DNA from: Euphorbia lathyris
Lineage: Eukaryota > Streptophyta > Magnoliopsida > Malpighiales > Euphorbiaceae
Assembly: GCF_963576675.1 (NCBI RefSeq)
Contig: NC_088916.1
Location: 86,259,501 to 86,323,500 of the forward strand
Length of the DNA stretch: 64,000 nucleotides
Direction: 5' to 3'
Below, piece by piece: positions 35,800-47,065 of this stretch. The translations under genes were made by a program, and so were the position numbers. The number at the start of each line of letters is the position of its first letter. The stretch's first letter is position 1. Below the pieces are notes generated by a model. It ran no database searches. It was not told the origin of the DNA and worked only from the letters and a program-made list of their open reading frames with translations.

Positions 35800-35857
35800 A
35801 GGGGAGGAATAGAAAGAGGCTCTTGAAGATAAAAGTTGTTTCTGAATTTCAGTTGTA

Positions 35858-37224
35858 ATGGCAAATTTGGGTGTGCAGAAGAAAGAGAATAATGTTGAAA
35901 TGTCCAAAAGATCTTCATCTTCGTCACCCTTGTGGGACGATCTGAATCTAGATATACTAGCTTTCATTCTTGTCTGAATCTTCATAGAAGAAAGGGTAGG
36001 ACTGGTTTCATTAGTCTGCAAAAATTGGTTAGCATGTGTTTCAGGACCTTATTGTTGGTCTGAAATCAACATTCAGGACTGGTGCCAAAAACCGGACCGT
36101 TCTATAGAAGATGTTGATATGGTGGCCATTAAGCTTATGAAGCACAATAGAGGTTCATTTCGGTTGCTCTCTGCTACCAAGCTTGGAATTACTGGCTCCA
36201 TTTACGCTGCTAACTGGTAATTGATTAAAAATGTTTTCCTATTTTCTGTACTGTTTGAATGTTTAAAAATGGTTGCTTTGATTTGAGATATCTTTATTGA
36301 TATTATGACGGTCAAGGAAATTCCATTTTAATTTCAGAGATAGGCAATGGATTGTTCATTTGGTTTAACGTTGAAAAAGAATATATTTAAACTAATTTTG
36401 GGATATTTTAGACTTTCCTTATGTTTCATCTTTAAATTAAAGTTATTCCCTAATAAGAAAAAAATAGATTTGACTTTGTAGATTCTTTTCTTTCTTCTGA
36501 ATATAAACATTTTGATTTACATACATGAATCTATCTATATATTATATGTTTTATGTTTTCTGTATATGTAGGGGGGAAAACCTAAAGGTGCTGAAAATTA
36601 ACATTTGCCTAATAAGCAAAAATTAGATTTTGACTTTGTGGATTCATTTATTTCTCTTGAACATAAACATTTCTTTTATTTCATGAATGTATCTATTTTT
36701 TTTGTATTTGTAGGGGGACAAACTTGAAGGTGCTAAAAATTCCAATGAGTGAAGTGACGGACAAAATGGTGGAAAGACATGCTAATTCACTAGTGAATTT
36801 AAGTGTGTTAGACATTAGTTTTTGTTTTAATATCACTAGCAAAGGGATTGGAGAATTTGGTAACAATTGTAAAGCCCTAATTGATCTGAGAAGAAACTCG
36901 AGATATGTCATGGCTAAGAAAGTTGATGAAAGTGAGGCTATGGTGATAGCAAATACCATATCGGGTCTAAAGAAACTTGAGATGTGTTATGGGTCTTTTA
37001 CAAAATTGGGTCTTGAAGCCATACTTACTAACTGCACAACCCTTTCTCATCTCAACATTACAGGGTGTTGGAATGTGACACTCGAAGGTGATGTTTTGGA
37101 TAAGTGTTTGAATCTTCAGTTTTTCAATGATCCTTGAATTGATGTTTACAGTGACGAGGACCATGATGAAAAATTTACAAGCGACGACGAGGACGATGAT
37201 GAAGAATTTACACATTATGAATAG
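35858..37224 (+). pseudogene. F-box/LRR protein gene (FBW2-like group), disabled
   Basis: F-box proteins are substrate adaptors of SCF ubiquitin ligases. Exon 1 (35858-36216) encodes an N-terminal F-box (PLWDDLNLDILAFIL, VCKNWLACVSGPYCWSEINI). Exon 2 starts at 36714 and joins in frame at AANWGTNLKVLKIPMSEVTD. It contains leucine-rich-repeat-like segments (LVNLSVLDISFCFNITSKGI, ISGLKKLEMCYGSFTKLGLE, CTTLSHLNITGCWNVTLEGD). A TGA at codon 40 (35975-35977) lies inside the F-box. A second TGA at 37135-37137 precedes an acidic tail (DEDHDE, SDDEDDDEEF) that stays in frame to TAG at 37222-37224. The GPYCW signature and overall layout suit the FBW2-like F-box/LRR group; exact orthology is not established. 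Both stops are single-base changes, so inactivation seems recent. Confidence 0.85.
36430..36740 (+). repeat. Tandem duplication of the intron end and exon start in the F-box locus
   Basis: Sequence from about 36455 to 36600 is repeated, diverged, at about 36605-36740. Each copy runs from TTTGACTTTGTRGATTC through ATAAACATTT to a GTAG acceptor followed by GGGGGAMAAMCTWRAGGTGC. The first copy of the acceptor (ending 36569) leads to a frame that soon stops, while the second leads into the real exon 2. Confidence 0.8.
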
Positions 37225-37954
37225 TGTGAGAATTTATTTTATTATAGAGATGGAGTTTGTTGGGCTGTAGAATTGAAAATGCATTTGTCACACAGTTTTT
37301 AGAATATAACTCAGAAACCATGAATTGAGTGCTTCAAATGTTGGTGATGAATATAATACAAAAAATGCTTGAATCTTTGCTTAATCTTATTATGTTTATA
37401 ATATATATATATATAGGTGAATTAGATGAAAAAATATATATGTACATGTGAATAGATAAAAAAAAATACATATATACAGGTAAATTAGATAAAAATAACA
37501 GCTGAATTAAAGTTATTAGGCTTAATAAACTTTTAACAAAATGTGTTGCCCAACTTACCAAAATGGAATCTAACAACAAAAAAAAAACTTTTCATTGTCT
37601 AAAACAAAAAGAAGTTTCTGTAAAAACTGTTCATTTATAATAATAATAATAATAATAAACTGTGAAATTTAAGATTTTTTTCTAAAATTTTACGCACAAT
37701 GGGCTTACATTATAAATAAGAAAGAAACATTTTTATCCTACCCAGATGTGATTCGAACTCATGACCTTCCTAGTCATAGGGAAGCTCTCAACCATAAATT
37801 TAAGATTTTATTCTCGAGAAAAGATGATCAGAAGTTTCACTTGTTTTTGTTAAAAGTTGGATCTAAAATTGTAATGTTTTATAAGTTTGAAACTATATTA
37901 CGTTTTTCCCAAAAACATTGAGGTTTGAAAAAAATTGTCTTTTCCCGTAGGTGT
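37225..37954. other. 3' flank of the F-box locus, with simple repeats and a SINE-like tract
   Basis: AT-rich. It includes AT-dinucleotide runs near 37400, an (ATA)n run at about 37637-37660, and a possible tRNA-derived tract on the minus strand at about 37690-37805, where GGTCATGAGTTCGAATC reads like a pol III B box. No gene seen. Confidence 0.4.
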
Positions 37955-38508
37955 GGTTTTTTAGAAGGCAACAAGTTTCCGTAATAGTTGGCAGAAGGCT
38001 CTGAAATGTGCTGATACCTACGACAGTGACTTCTCTACTGCAGCATCTCGTTGGATTGTGTCGTCCGCAGTGTGTATTAGATGCAATTTTGATGCTGAAA
38101 TTTGACAGGTTCTGAATTCATTTGCTTTGGTGCTATAGTGCGAGATTCTGCTGACTTTTTATGAGAAAAAATGGGTTTTTTTCTCAGCCCGAGAGACTCA
38201 TTACTAGCTGAGTGCCTTAGATATGGTAAAGCCCTTAGTTGGCTAAAAGGCAAGGGGTTTACACTCTTCATAGTCCAAATGATTCAGACTCGTCCTTTGG
38301 TTTCCTTATCGGTGATTGTAAAGCCCTGCTAAAAGGACTTAGCTGATTGTAATATCTGTTTTATTAATAGGTATGTGAATCGTGTTACTCATACTCTAGC
38401 GACACGTTCTTTATGTGATCCCAGGGCTTGGGATAATTTCCCTCCTTTTATTTGTAATGATCTTTTTGATGATGAATAAATTTTACCTTCTTTTTGTCAA
38501 CAAAAAAG
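37955..38508 (+). mobile_element. LINE 3'-end remnant
   Basis: Plus-strand fragment ending YVNRVTHTLATRSLCDPRAW then DNFPPFICNDLFDDE and a stop at 38478, the characteristic C-terminus of plant LINE RNase H domains, followed by a short 3' tail and an A-run (CAACAAAAAAG). Upstream, RNase H pieces are scattered over several frames (LAECLRYGKALSWLKGKGF near 38205). Strongly 5'-truncated and old. Confidence 0.65.
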
Positions 38509-40439
38509 TTGAACCTTAGAACTATGGCAAACAAATGCATTTTTATTAGCCCACATGTTTTGATGCCACGAAGAGAGGGTACGTCAAGTTATACATATGG
38601 GCAGATGACGAGTCGATTGGATGCTTACTTTGTCCAAGACAACGCAACCCGGTACGAACCAGCCATCTACTGCCTAAGCCGAACGATTGCTACGAACAGA
38701 GCCATCTTCCAAATCTGTAACTATCGGCCCCTAACTCGAATCCATTAACTGAAAATCCTCATCAACGACATCTACTCCGTCCTCGTTGCAATGGTGATTC
38801 AGATGCATCCTAATCTCAATCGACCGTGTTTTCTATCTTGCCAGAGCTTGCTTGAAAGTGAGTAGGACTAATTATTTCTAATTTGACTAGTTAAATCATG
38901 TTTCAGATTCAATTATTTTCTGAATTTGTTGATTTTATGCGATATTGGATGGATGGATCTGATTTTGACCCATTTCTAGGCATGCCTTGCATTATCATTA
39001 TATTTCAATGAGCTTTCTCCAACTGTAGTTCCATATCCAAGTGGAGTCTCTATCTGGAGTGTTCATAGTTGTATTTATCAAATTGGTATAACATAGTGAA
39101 AAACAAGTACTGTTTTTAATTGTCATTTGTCTAGCGCAGAACTACCCTATAATTCAACACCTTATTTGTAAAGAAGTGATTATCTCTTAGATTTTTTCTT
39201 TGAGCTTACTTTTCAATAGAAGTGCTTGTAGGTGCTACTTCAGTTGGGTGCCTTTGATTGATCTTGTGGTCTGCCTTATGTTGCAGAGCATTAACGTGGT
39301 TTGGAGGATTTTTTGGGCTAACTTAGTGGTGGAAGATGGAAAAGATGTATTCATTATTAATTTATCATGCATTTGGAGTTGTATTATGTGCAGGTTTAAC
39401 AATTGTCACTTGTCCCAAGTTTTAGCAGGACAAGTGGTTTTATGGGAGCTGATTTAATTTGCATTTTTTTTTTGTTTTACCCATTAACACTCACTAGTTA
39501 TAGTAGCTCATCTATCTACTATAGACTTGATATTATAAACACAAACATATTGTTGGATGTCCTGTTTGTGAGCTTGAGAAATGTGATGGTAAGCAATGTA
39601 TTGCTTTAATAGCTTATAGTCTTGCTAAATTGTGTCTTCTAGTCTAGCTAAATTGATTGTATAAGATTGGTTTTTCATTTTTAAGATGTTGCATATTGTG
39701 TTCTGATATGTTTCATCATGAAATGAAATGAACTGCAAAAGTAGATTTATATCCACCCAGATACGACAGCTCATTTTTGAGATTCATTCTTCTCGCATAA
39801 GGGCTTGGATCGAATTCCTTCCTACCTATGGAAGCACCCTACATCTTGAGATAGGAGAGCTTAAGAGCGGTGGTTCTGTTCCAAACCTTCAAATCAGAGG
39901 AAACCCCCCTTTTCCCTCACTCTGTTATTTCATTTCCTGGAAAGTATGGAATCCTAAGTATGAGGGATGAGTATGACTTTATTGGCCTATTACTTGAAAT
40001 TTTGTGTATTTTGGGTCGATAGGGTTTTGATTTTGTGATTTATTCCATTATTTTCTATTTAACACTTTCTTTGGATGTGATCTAACAGGAAACCCAATGT
40101 CTTCTTAGTGAACCATGTAAGTTGTTGACTCTTTCCTGTTTTGTGCATTGTTTGATACTTTGTTTGTTAATTTTTAGTTAATGAACTACCAATTGAATAA
40201 AACTCCTAGAATATCAAATGTAATATTATTTTTGTTGCTTTTCGTGTTGATTTGCCAAAATGACATTTGCTTCACATGGATGTAGTTTAATTTCTCGATG
40301 TAATTTCCACTGCTTTTTTTTCAGATGATGCCATGTTTTTATATAGGATGTGCTTTCTAGGTACAACACGACTGATGATCGGGAGGCTGAAAATATAGTG
40401 GAATGAGTTACTCCACGACTATAACATGTGAAATCTGCA
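38509..40439. other. Unassigned DNA
   Basis: No recognisable gene. Several short open frames (38494-38748, 39200-39457, 39728-39970) have no known domain and no splice-site pattern I trust. This is the left flank of the Ty3-gypsy insertion; sequence continues at 46076. Confidence 0.4.
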
Positions 40440-40444
40440 GTTGT

Positions 40445-40954
40445 TGATACAGATTGAAAGCGATAAATGAAGGTTTTAATCGTAAACCAACAAAGAGTTT
40501 CTTCTCTAGCTAAACTAGAAGGAGTGAATCCCAATAACAAGGTATAAACCTCGGTTCTCAAAGAGAATAATGTTTGATTGATAAAAGTTGCCGTCATTCT
40601 TACAAAATGAGGGTTTAAATACTCCCCTCTAATAATGACAAAAGACAAAGATTACCCCTACTAGGGTTACATTCAGGTTATCGACTGAAGGGTAAAATGG
40701 GTGATACGCCCCGACAATCGGTACAATGGTACAGGTACGGATTGTCAGGGTTGTTGGTGAATTACTTCGGGAGCAAGTAGTCCGAGAGATCCGCCCAAGG
40801 TAAATGTTGATACGCCTCCTTGCGCACTCCTAGATTCGCCCCGCTGGCTTGTCCTGGGCATCCGCCCTCCTAGGTACAACCTTCGTGAGCCTGATGTCTT
40901 GGGGATCCGCCAGAGCGCCTGTGATCAGTGATCTTAGTTAGGATGTCCGCATCA
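40445..40954 (-). repeat. 3' LTR of the gypsy element
   Basis: 510 bp, direct repeat of 45561-46070 with 11 substitutions, most of them transitions. On the minus strand it has a TATTTAAA box (about 40622-40615) within the GGGAGTATTTAAACCC context. Confidence 0.95.
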
Positions 40955-41472
40955 TTCTCTCTTTCTTTAAAAGAACTCGGCACTGATTCACCCTGTTTGA
41001 ACTCCAAAGGACCATCCGACTTCCATGGGCTAAGGTCACGGATGTTGAATGCTGGTGAGATTTTACCAAGCCAGTTCGGCAATGCTATATGATAGGCATT
41101 GGCATTGACCTTCTTGGTGATCTTATATGGCCCGTATTTCCTAGGGCGAAGCTTGCTACTGGCGGCGTTGGCGAGTCTCTCTTTGCCCAAGTATACCATA
41201 ACCTCATCCCCGACTTCAAACTGTAGGTCCCTACGGTGTTCATCCGCCTTGGTCTTTAACTTCTGATTTCTCTCCTCAAGAGTCTCTTTCACCTCTTGGT
41301 GCATCTGTATATAATCCTTGGCCAGCTGGTTGGCGGTCACATTTCCTTTGGGAAGATGGGTTATATCAAGGACGTGATTCGGGGTCTTTGTGTATACCAC
41401 TTCAAATGGAGAACTCCCGGTTCCCGAATGGACAGAGTCGTTGTAGGAGAACTCAGCTTGGGCTAAAACCAC
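40870..41472 (-). pseudogene. Gypsy pol, integrase C-terminal end
   Basis: Continues the pol frame after the TGA at 41476-41478. It contains the end of the integrase core (AQAEFSYNDSVHSGTGSSPF), a basic coiled-coil-like linker (EVKETLEERNQKLKTKADEH), and the GPY/F module (RKYGPYKITKKVNANAYHIA). The frame then runs into the LTR to its stop at 40870. No chromodomain is evident. Without readthrough of the TGA this part would not be made. Confidence 0.85.
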
Positions 41473-41475
41473 ATC

Positions 41476-44169
41476 TCACATCCTGGGCTTATCCTTACAT
41501 TTGCTGCGCAGTAAGTTTCCCAAAGTTCTATTGACCACTTCTGTCTGTCCGTCTGTTTGAGGGTGGGCGGTGGTGCTAAATTTCAGAGACGTATCAAACA
41601 GAGCCCACAACGTCCGCCAGAAATGACTGAGGAACTTCGTATCACGATCCGAGACAATGCTCTTAGGTACGCCATGTAGCCTTACAATCTCTTTGAAGAA
41701 TAGCTTCGCTGTTGCCGAAGCATCATTAGTCTTGCGACATGGTATGAAGTGAGCCATCTTTGAAAACCGATCAACCACGACAAAGATGGAATCCATGCCC
41801 CTCTGAGTTTTGGGTAACCCTAGGACAAAGTCCATGGACAGATCCTCCCAGATGGTTTCTGGCACAGGCAAAGGTAGCAGCAAACCAGTATTTGTAGTGC
41901 ATCCCTTGGCGGACTGGCAGATATAGCATCGTTCTACTAAGTAGGTAACATCTCTCCTCATCTTAGGCCAGAAATAACGGGAACTCACTGCTTCATAAGT
42001 CTTGTCTCGCCCAAAATGCCCTCCAAGGGATCCGCCATGTAGATCCCGAACAACCTTCTCGCGAATGGAGGTGCAAGGTAAGCAAAGCTGGTTGCCCCTC
42101 CTGAGATACTCATCCATCAGGTGATACGCTCCATCTCCATGCTGGTTCTTACATTTTTCCCAAATACTCCCAAAATCAGGATCCGCCAAGTATTCTCCTC
42201 GGATGTGTTCAAAACAATCGGTCTCCAGGTTTACTGTCTTGATTAGTGACACCCTTCGACTCAAGGCGTCCGCCACCTTGTTCTGTTTTCCAGCCTTATG
42301 GATAAACTTATAGGGGAAGTTATCTATGAAGGCGGACCACCGGGCATGCATGGAGCTTCGAAGTTGCTTCTGACTTCCCAGGTACTTGAGAGCTTGATGG
42401 TCAGTGTAGAGGATGAATTCTTTTCCCACCAAGTAATGCTCCCATACTTTCAACGCCCTCACTCCAGCATAAAACTCTTGATCATAAGTTGACCATTTTT
42501 GCTGTGCCTCACAGAGCTTCTCACTGAAGTATGCAATGGGCCTCTTTTCTTGCATCAAGACACCACCAATCCCAACTCCACTGGCATCACACTCAACTTC
42601 GAACAGCTTATCAAAATTGGGATACGCCAGAACTGGCGCTGTACTCAGCTTTTCCTTGATCAAGGCGAAGCTCTCTTCTTGGGTGTCCGCCCACTCGAAC
42701 CCATTTCCCTTCTTCAAACATTCCGTCAATGGGGCGACTATAGAACTGAAGTTTTTAATGAATCGCCGATAAAAGGTTGCTAGCCCATGAAAACTCCTGA
42801 TGTCCCCCACATTCCTCGGAGTAGGCCATTCTCGGATGGCTCTTACCTTCTCTCCATCAACTTGGACCCCCTCGCCACTAACCACGAACCCAAGGAAAAC
42901 CAGGCTCTCCATTACAAAATCACATTTCTTAGTGTTGGCGTATAGCTGGTGTTTCCTTAATAGGTCAAATACTGTCCGCAAGTGCTCCACATGTTCCACC
43001 AAAGTCTCGCTATGAATAAGGATGTCATCAAAATACACAACTACAAATTTTCCAATCACGGGGCGAAGCACCTGATTTATCAACCTCATAAAAGTACTGG
43101 GGGCGTTGGTCATTCCAAATGGCATAACTAACCATTCATACAATCCATCTCTCGTCTTGAAGGCGGTCTTCCACTCATCCCCAGATCGGATTCGTATCTG
43201 ATGATAACCACTCCTGAGATCAATCTTGGAGAAGACTTGAGATCCGCCAAGTTGGTCCAGCATGTCATCCAACCTTGGAATCAGGAACTTGTACTTGATG
43301 GTGATCTTGTTAATAGCCCTACTGTCAACACACATCCGCCAAGACCCATCCTTCTTCGGTGTAAGTAAAGCTGGAACGGCGCAATGACTCATACTCTCCC
43401 TAACGTATCCCATCTCGATGAGTTCCTCCACCTTCTGTCTCATGATGTCATTCTCCTTTGGGCTCATTCGATAATGTGGGAGGCTTGGTAAACTAGCCCC
43501 AGGCACAAGATCGATGTGATGTTGGATGTCCCTCAAAGGTGGTAACCCACTTGGCAGTTCGTTGGGGAACAGATCCTGATATTCGCCAAGTAGGCGGGTC
43601 ACTTTATTCGGCGTCTCCCTTTCGTCCCTTTGGGCGGATTCGTGATTCGCCTTAACCATTACCACATACACCATTTGGCTCTCTTCACATTCGCTGACAA
43701 ACGATTTGTGTGTAGGACAAACTACCAAAGTAGACTTCTCGTCGGCCTTTGGCTCTCTCATCATTAGCGTAAGGACGAACTTCACCCCATTCTTCACAAA
43801 TCTGTAAGTGTTCTCTCTTCCTGCATGGGTGGCATCATTATCAAACTGCCAGGGTCGACCCAACAATAGGTGGAAGGCATCCATATCGACCACATCACAA
43901 CAGACTTCATCACTGTAATCACCAATCATAATAGGTACCCTGCATCTCTGGGTCACCCTAAGCTCACCCACGTTTTTGATCCATCCCACTCTATAAGGGT
44001 CGGGATGCGCCTCCGCCAACAACCCGAACTTCTGAACGGCGCTGCTGCTCACAATGTTCTCTTGGCTCCCACTATCTATTATCACATTGCATCGCCCACC
44101 TTTCACAAGACAGCGGGTCCTGAATAGGCAGTGCCTCTGATCTCCCTCTACCCGGCTGGAGACTAGCAA
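41476..44169 (-). pseudogene. Gypsy pol: protease, reverse transcriptase, RNase H, integrase
   Basis: An 897-codon open frame in the same reading frame as gag. Domains in order: aspartic protease with the DSG active site ([14 protein letters not shown], about residue 30); reverse transcriptase ([20 protein letters not shown], then the catalytic [13 protein letters not shown]); RNase H ([26 protein letters not shown]); integrase with an HHCC zinc finger ([23 protein letters not shown]) and a core with [26 protein letters not shown] and [15 protein letters not shown], giving the D-D-E triad. It begins immediately after a TGA that ends gag, and it ends at a TGA where the family has tryptophan. 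Otherwise intact over 2.7 kb. Confidence 0.95.
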
Positions 44170-44172
44170 ACG

Positions 44173-45519
44173 TCATACCACATGAATGGCGTATCTCTCT
44201 TCATCCGCCTCATCATCATCTTCTCTTAAGGGTTCGCAAAATACTTCATCCCCTTCGTCATAGTCATCCTCATATCTCTCCACCATGTTGGCGCTCTTCC
44301 TCCTAGGACATTCGTTGGATCTATGGCCTGGCTCATTGCACCGAAAACATTTGAAAGGTGCTGGCCTCGCATACGGATTGTTGCTCTTAGGTGGTATAGG
44401 TGCTTCCTTGTATGGCCTAGTATCTCCAACAGATCCCCTTCCCACACTGTTAACCTTGGCCCCACTGGCACTCGCCACCTGCTTGCCTTTGTCATAAGAC
44501 CTCACGTTATCTCTTCTTCCAGGCATATACTCAGGAGTGGCGGATCTCCTGGATCTCCCGGTCAGTTGGGATTCAGCCTTGAGGGCTAAATTCCTAGCAT
44601 CTTGTACTCGAACCACCATCTGTGTGCCAATACGATCCTGGATGTTGTATCTCAACCCTTCTAGATACCTAGAGGTCTTTTGGCTTTCAGCTTCAGACAA
44701 GTTGGCCCTTGCTGATAGCCTCAAGAACTCCGAGGTATACTCATGGACACTTCGGGTCCCTTGAGAGCATCCCCTGTAGGAGCTGTAAATATACTGCTCA
44801 TAATCCGACGGTAAGAACCGCTCCCTCAACATCGCCTTCATCCGTAGCCAAGATCGAATCGGATCACTGCCCCCTCTTCTTCTTTCTTCCCTCATCTGAT
44901 CCCACCAAACTGATGCGCCACCCTTCAGGCGATACGCCACCAGCCTTACTTTCCTCTCATCAGGAATCCCAGCATACTCAAAGAAACGTTCAACTTCCGA
45001 TAACCAGTCTAAGAACCCCTCTATATCCAGTTCGCCTCCAAAAGACGGTAAGTCTATTTTTAGCTTAAAGGCATCATCTCTATCAAAGTTCCCTAGACCT
45101 GGATATCCCCTAGCAACCTCCACACGTCGGTTGTCAACAGGCCCAACATCCCTCATAGTTCTAACGGTATCATCATTTCCGATACCCTCAAAGTCATCAC
45201 TATCACTATCAGCGTTATACACAATGACAAAGTTGGGTCTTCTTACCTCAGGATCCCTAGGATCCATTTGTGGAAGCGGTTGTTCACGGACTCCTTCATT
45301 TCTATGGGTCAGTCCTCCCGCAGTGGGTCGGATTATCGCCAGAACCTCCAGCTTGAAGTTTTCGAAGGAGGTGGTTAGCTCTAGGAATCGTTGGTCGGTT
45401 TGCCTCTGCCGCTCATGGCTGGCTTGGATCTGCTCCGCGAGGTGCTCCCTCAGCTCCTCATACCTCCGGTCACTGGTTTCCATGGAATCTTGTGGTTGTC
45501 GGGGTTGAACCATTGCCAA
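44173..45519 (-). CDS. Gypsy gag
   Basis: A 448-residue capsid/nucleocapsid protein. It has a coiled-coil-like N-terminus (REHLAEQIQASHERQRQTDQ), an acidic linker, the retrotransposon gag core (FKLKIDLPSFGGELDIEGFL, VRLVAYRLKGGASVWWDQM, YEQYIYSSYRGCSQGTRSVH), a basic linker and one zinc knuckle CFRCNEPGHRSNEC near residue 395. An acidic tail ends at TGA 44175-44173. Related gypsy elements usually encode gag and pol as one frame, and here the next codon continues directly into pol in the same frame. The stop is either a damaged codon or a readthrough point. Confidence 0.93.
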   Translation of the reverse strand: MAMVQPRQPQDSMETSDRRYEELREHLAEQIQASHERQRQTDQRFLELTTSFENFKLEVLAIIRPTAGGLTHRNEGVREQPLPQMDPRDPEVRRPNFVIVYNADSDSDDFEGIGNDDTVRTMRDVGPVDNRRVEVARGYPGLGNFDRDDAFKLKIDLPSFGGELDIEGFLDWLSEVERFFEYAGIPDERKVRLVAYRLKGGASVWWDQMREERRRGGSDPIRSWLRMKAMLRERFLPSDYEQYIYSSYRGCSQGTRSVHEYTSEFLRLSARANLSEAESQKTSRYLEGLRYNIQDRIGTQMVVRVQDARNLALKAESQLTGRSRRSATPEYMPGRRDNVRSYDKGKQVASASGAKVNSVGRGSVGDTRPYKEAPIPPKSNNPYARPAPFKCFRCNEPGHRSNECPRRKSANMVERYEDDYDEGDEVFCEPLREDDDEADEERYAIHVV

Positions 45520-45540
45520 AAGAAGTTTCGGGTCAGGAAA

Positions 45541-45560
45541 CGATTGGCTCTGATACCAAC
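45541..45560 (-). promoter_or_regulatory. Gypsy primer-binding site
   Basis: On the minus strand GTTGGTATCAGAGCCAATCG, immediately inside the 5' LTR; TGGTATCAGAGC is the standard initiator-Met tRNA complement in plant LTR elements. Confidence 0.9.
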
Positions 45561-46070
45561 TGATACAGATTGAAAGCGATAAATGAAGGTTTTAATCGTA
45601 AACGAACAAAGAGTTTCTTCTCTAGCTAAACTAGAAGGAGTGAATCCCAATAACAAGGTATAAACCTCGGTTCTCAAAGAGAATAATGTTTGATTGATAA
45701 AAGTTGTCGTCATTCTTACAAAATGAGGGTTTAAATACTCCCCTCTAATAATGACAAAAGACAAAGATTACCCCTACTAGGGTTACATTCAGGTTATTGA
45801 CTGAAGGGTAAAATGGGTGATACGCCCCGACAATCGGTACAATGGTACATGTACGGATTGTCAGGGTTGTTGGTGAATTACTTCGGGAGCAAGTAGTCCG
45901 AGAGATCCGCCCAAGGTAGATGTTGATACGCCTCCTTGTGCACTCCTAGATTCACCCCGCTGGCTTGTCCTGGGGATCCGCCCTCCTAGGTACAACCTTC
46001 GTGAGACTGATGTCTTGGGGATCCGCCAGAGCGCCTATGATCAGTGATCTTAGTTAGGATGTCCACATCA
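45561..46070 (-). repeat. 5' LTR of the gypsy element
   Basis: 510 bp; on the minus strand it begins TGATGTGGACATCC and ends CAATCTGTATCA. It carries the TATTTAAA box at about 45738-45731. See the element entry for divergence. Confidence 0.95.
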
Positions 46071-46075
46071 GTTGT

Positions 46076-47065
46076 ACTTTTAGATGTTAAGGTAACATGC
46101 TATCATTATCTTGTTGATGCTTTTCTTCATCATTTTAAATGTAATTTCTTTTCCAGTTATCACGTTATTATGCTTAATCATTTATTACCATTTAGGTATT
46201 TAAATATTTTAGCACTATGTAAGATGATATTTGCCTCTCCTTCACTTCAAGCTCAAATCCTCAATACTATTTTGTTTGTGGGGGTGTGATAGATAAAGAT
46301 AGAAAAGTGTTTTTTGGGTTAACATATACAAAGCCGAGCTTTCATGTTGCACTTTATTACCATAACCACTTGACTGGAATGAAGGAATTATCTATATATA
46401 TTTTGTTGGCTCCTCTTATTTGATAGTGGATAGTAGGTACCACCTTTCATTTGCTTTTAGAAGGCTTTTCTGTCATATCTTGGTGACAATATGATATTAG
46501 TATTTTATTGATTCTTAGAGATGAATTTTTATGCTTTGTATCTCTCTAAAAATGATATTAGTCTTAATGTGACTCTTATATGTTGTTCATGTATCTAGGT
46601 ATGAAGTTTATAACTTGTGTTTTTAAAACTTATAAACAACGTTTCCAGTGTCAAATGAGTTAATCAGGTTTTTTTCGACTCGATAATGCAGTGCTAAATA
46701 GTTTTTTAGATCTAATAAGGTGTTTGATATTAGTCTTATTCAGCTGCTTGTTTAGCATTTTCTACAGGTAATATACTTCTTAGTTGTTGCATATGGTTTG
46801 CAACTTTGCCAACATGGGATATCTACATAATTGTTATTTATTTTATCCTCCCTCTAACCGAAGACCATACCAAATTAAGAGGGAAATTTTTTCTTTCTCT
46901 GTTAGATTCTATCTCCTCTCCTTCGAGATCATATGATGTTAATTTTAATATTTAGTTATTATTGTGTATGTTATATTTATTTTGTTTAGTGAAAAGGCTC
47001 TCTCCAATCCAAATTTAATTTATTGTTTTTGTGTAAATTATTTACAAAATAAGAAGATATATTGA
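46076..47065. other. Unassigned AT-rich DNA
   Basis: Right flank of the gypsy insertion, originally continuous with sequence before 40440. An 81-codon frame at 46044-46289 overlaps the LTR edge and has no recognised domain. Nothing else seen. Confidence 0.4.

Larger units (their letters stand above)
40445..46070 (-). mobile_element. Complete Ty3-gypsy LTR retrotransposon, 5.6 kb
   Basis: Two 510-bp LTRs (40445-40954 and 45561-46070), each TGATACAGATTG...CATCA, surround gag and pol on the minus strand. The LTRs differ at 11 positions (97.8% identity, counted by eye, no indels). A perfect 5-bp duplication GTTGT flanks the element (40440-40444 and 46071-46075). The order protease, RT, RNase H, integrase defines Ty3-gypsy. 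Short LTRs and a Met-tRNA primer site fit the compact chromovirus-like size class, but I see no chromodomain after integrase. It is a recent insertion interrupted by two in-frame TGA codons. Confidence 0.97.

Noticed and set aside
37690..37805. A tRNA gene on the minus strand
   Set aside because: A B-box-like sequence exists, but no cloverleaf, anticodon arm or acceptor stem could be formed; at most a SINE remnant.
38509..40439. A host gene between 38.5 and 40.4 kb
   Set aside because: Short frames exist, but no domain, codon-level continuity or consistent splice sites could be assembled.
27428..44175. Reassigned TGA (alternative genetic code or selenocysteine)
   Set aside because: Plants use the standard code for nuclear genes, and the stops fall in transposons and pseudogenes; simple decay explains them.
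42298..45573. Plus-strand open frames opposite the gypsy gag and pol
   Set aside because: Antisense shadows of well-conserved coding sequence on the minus strand.
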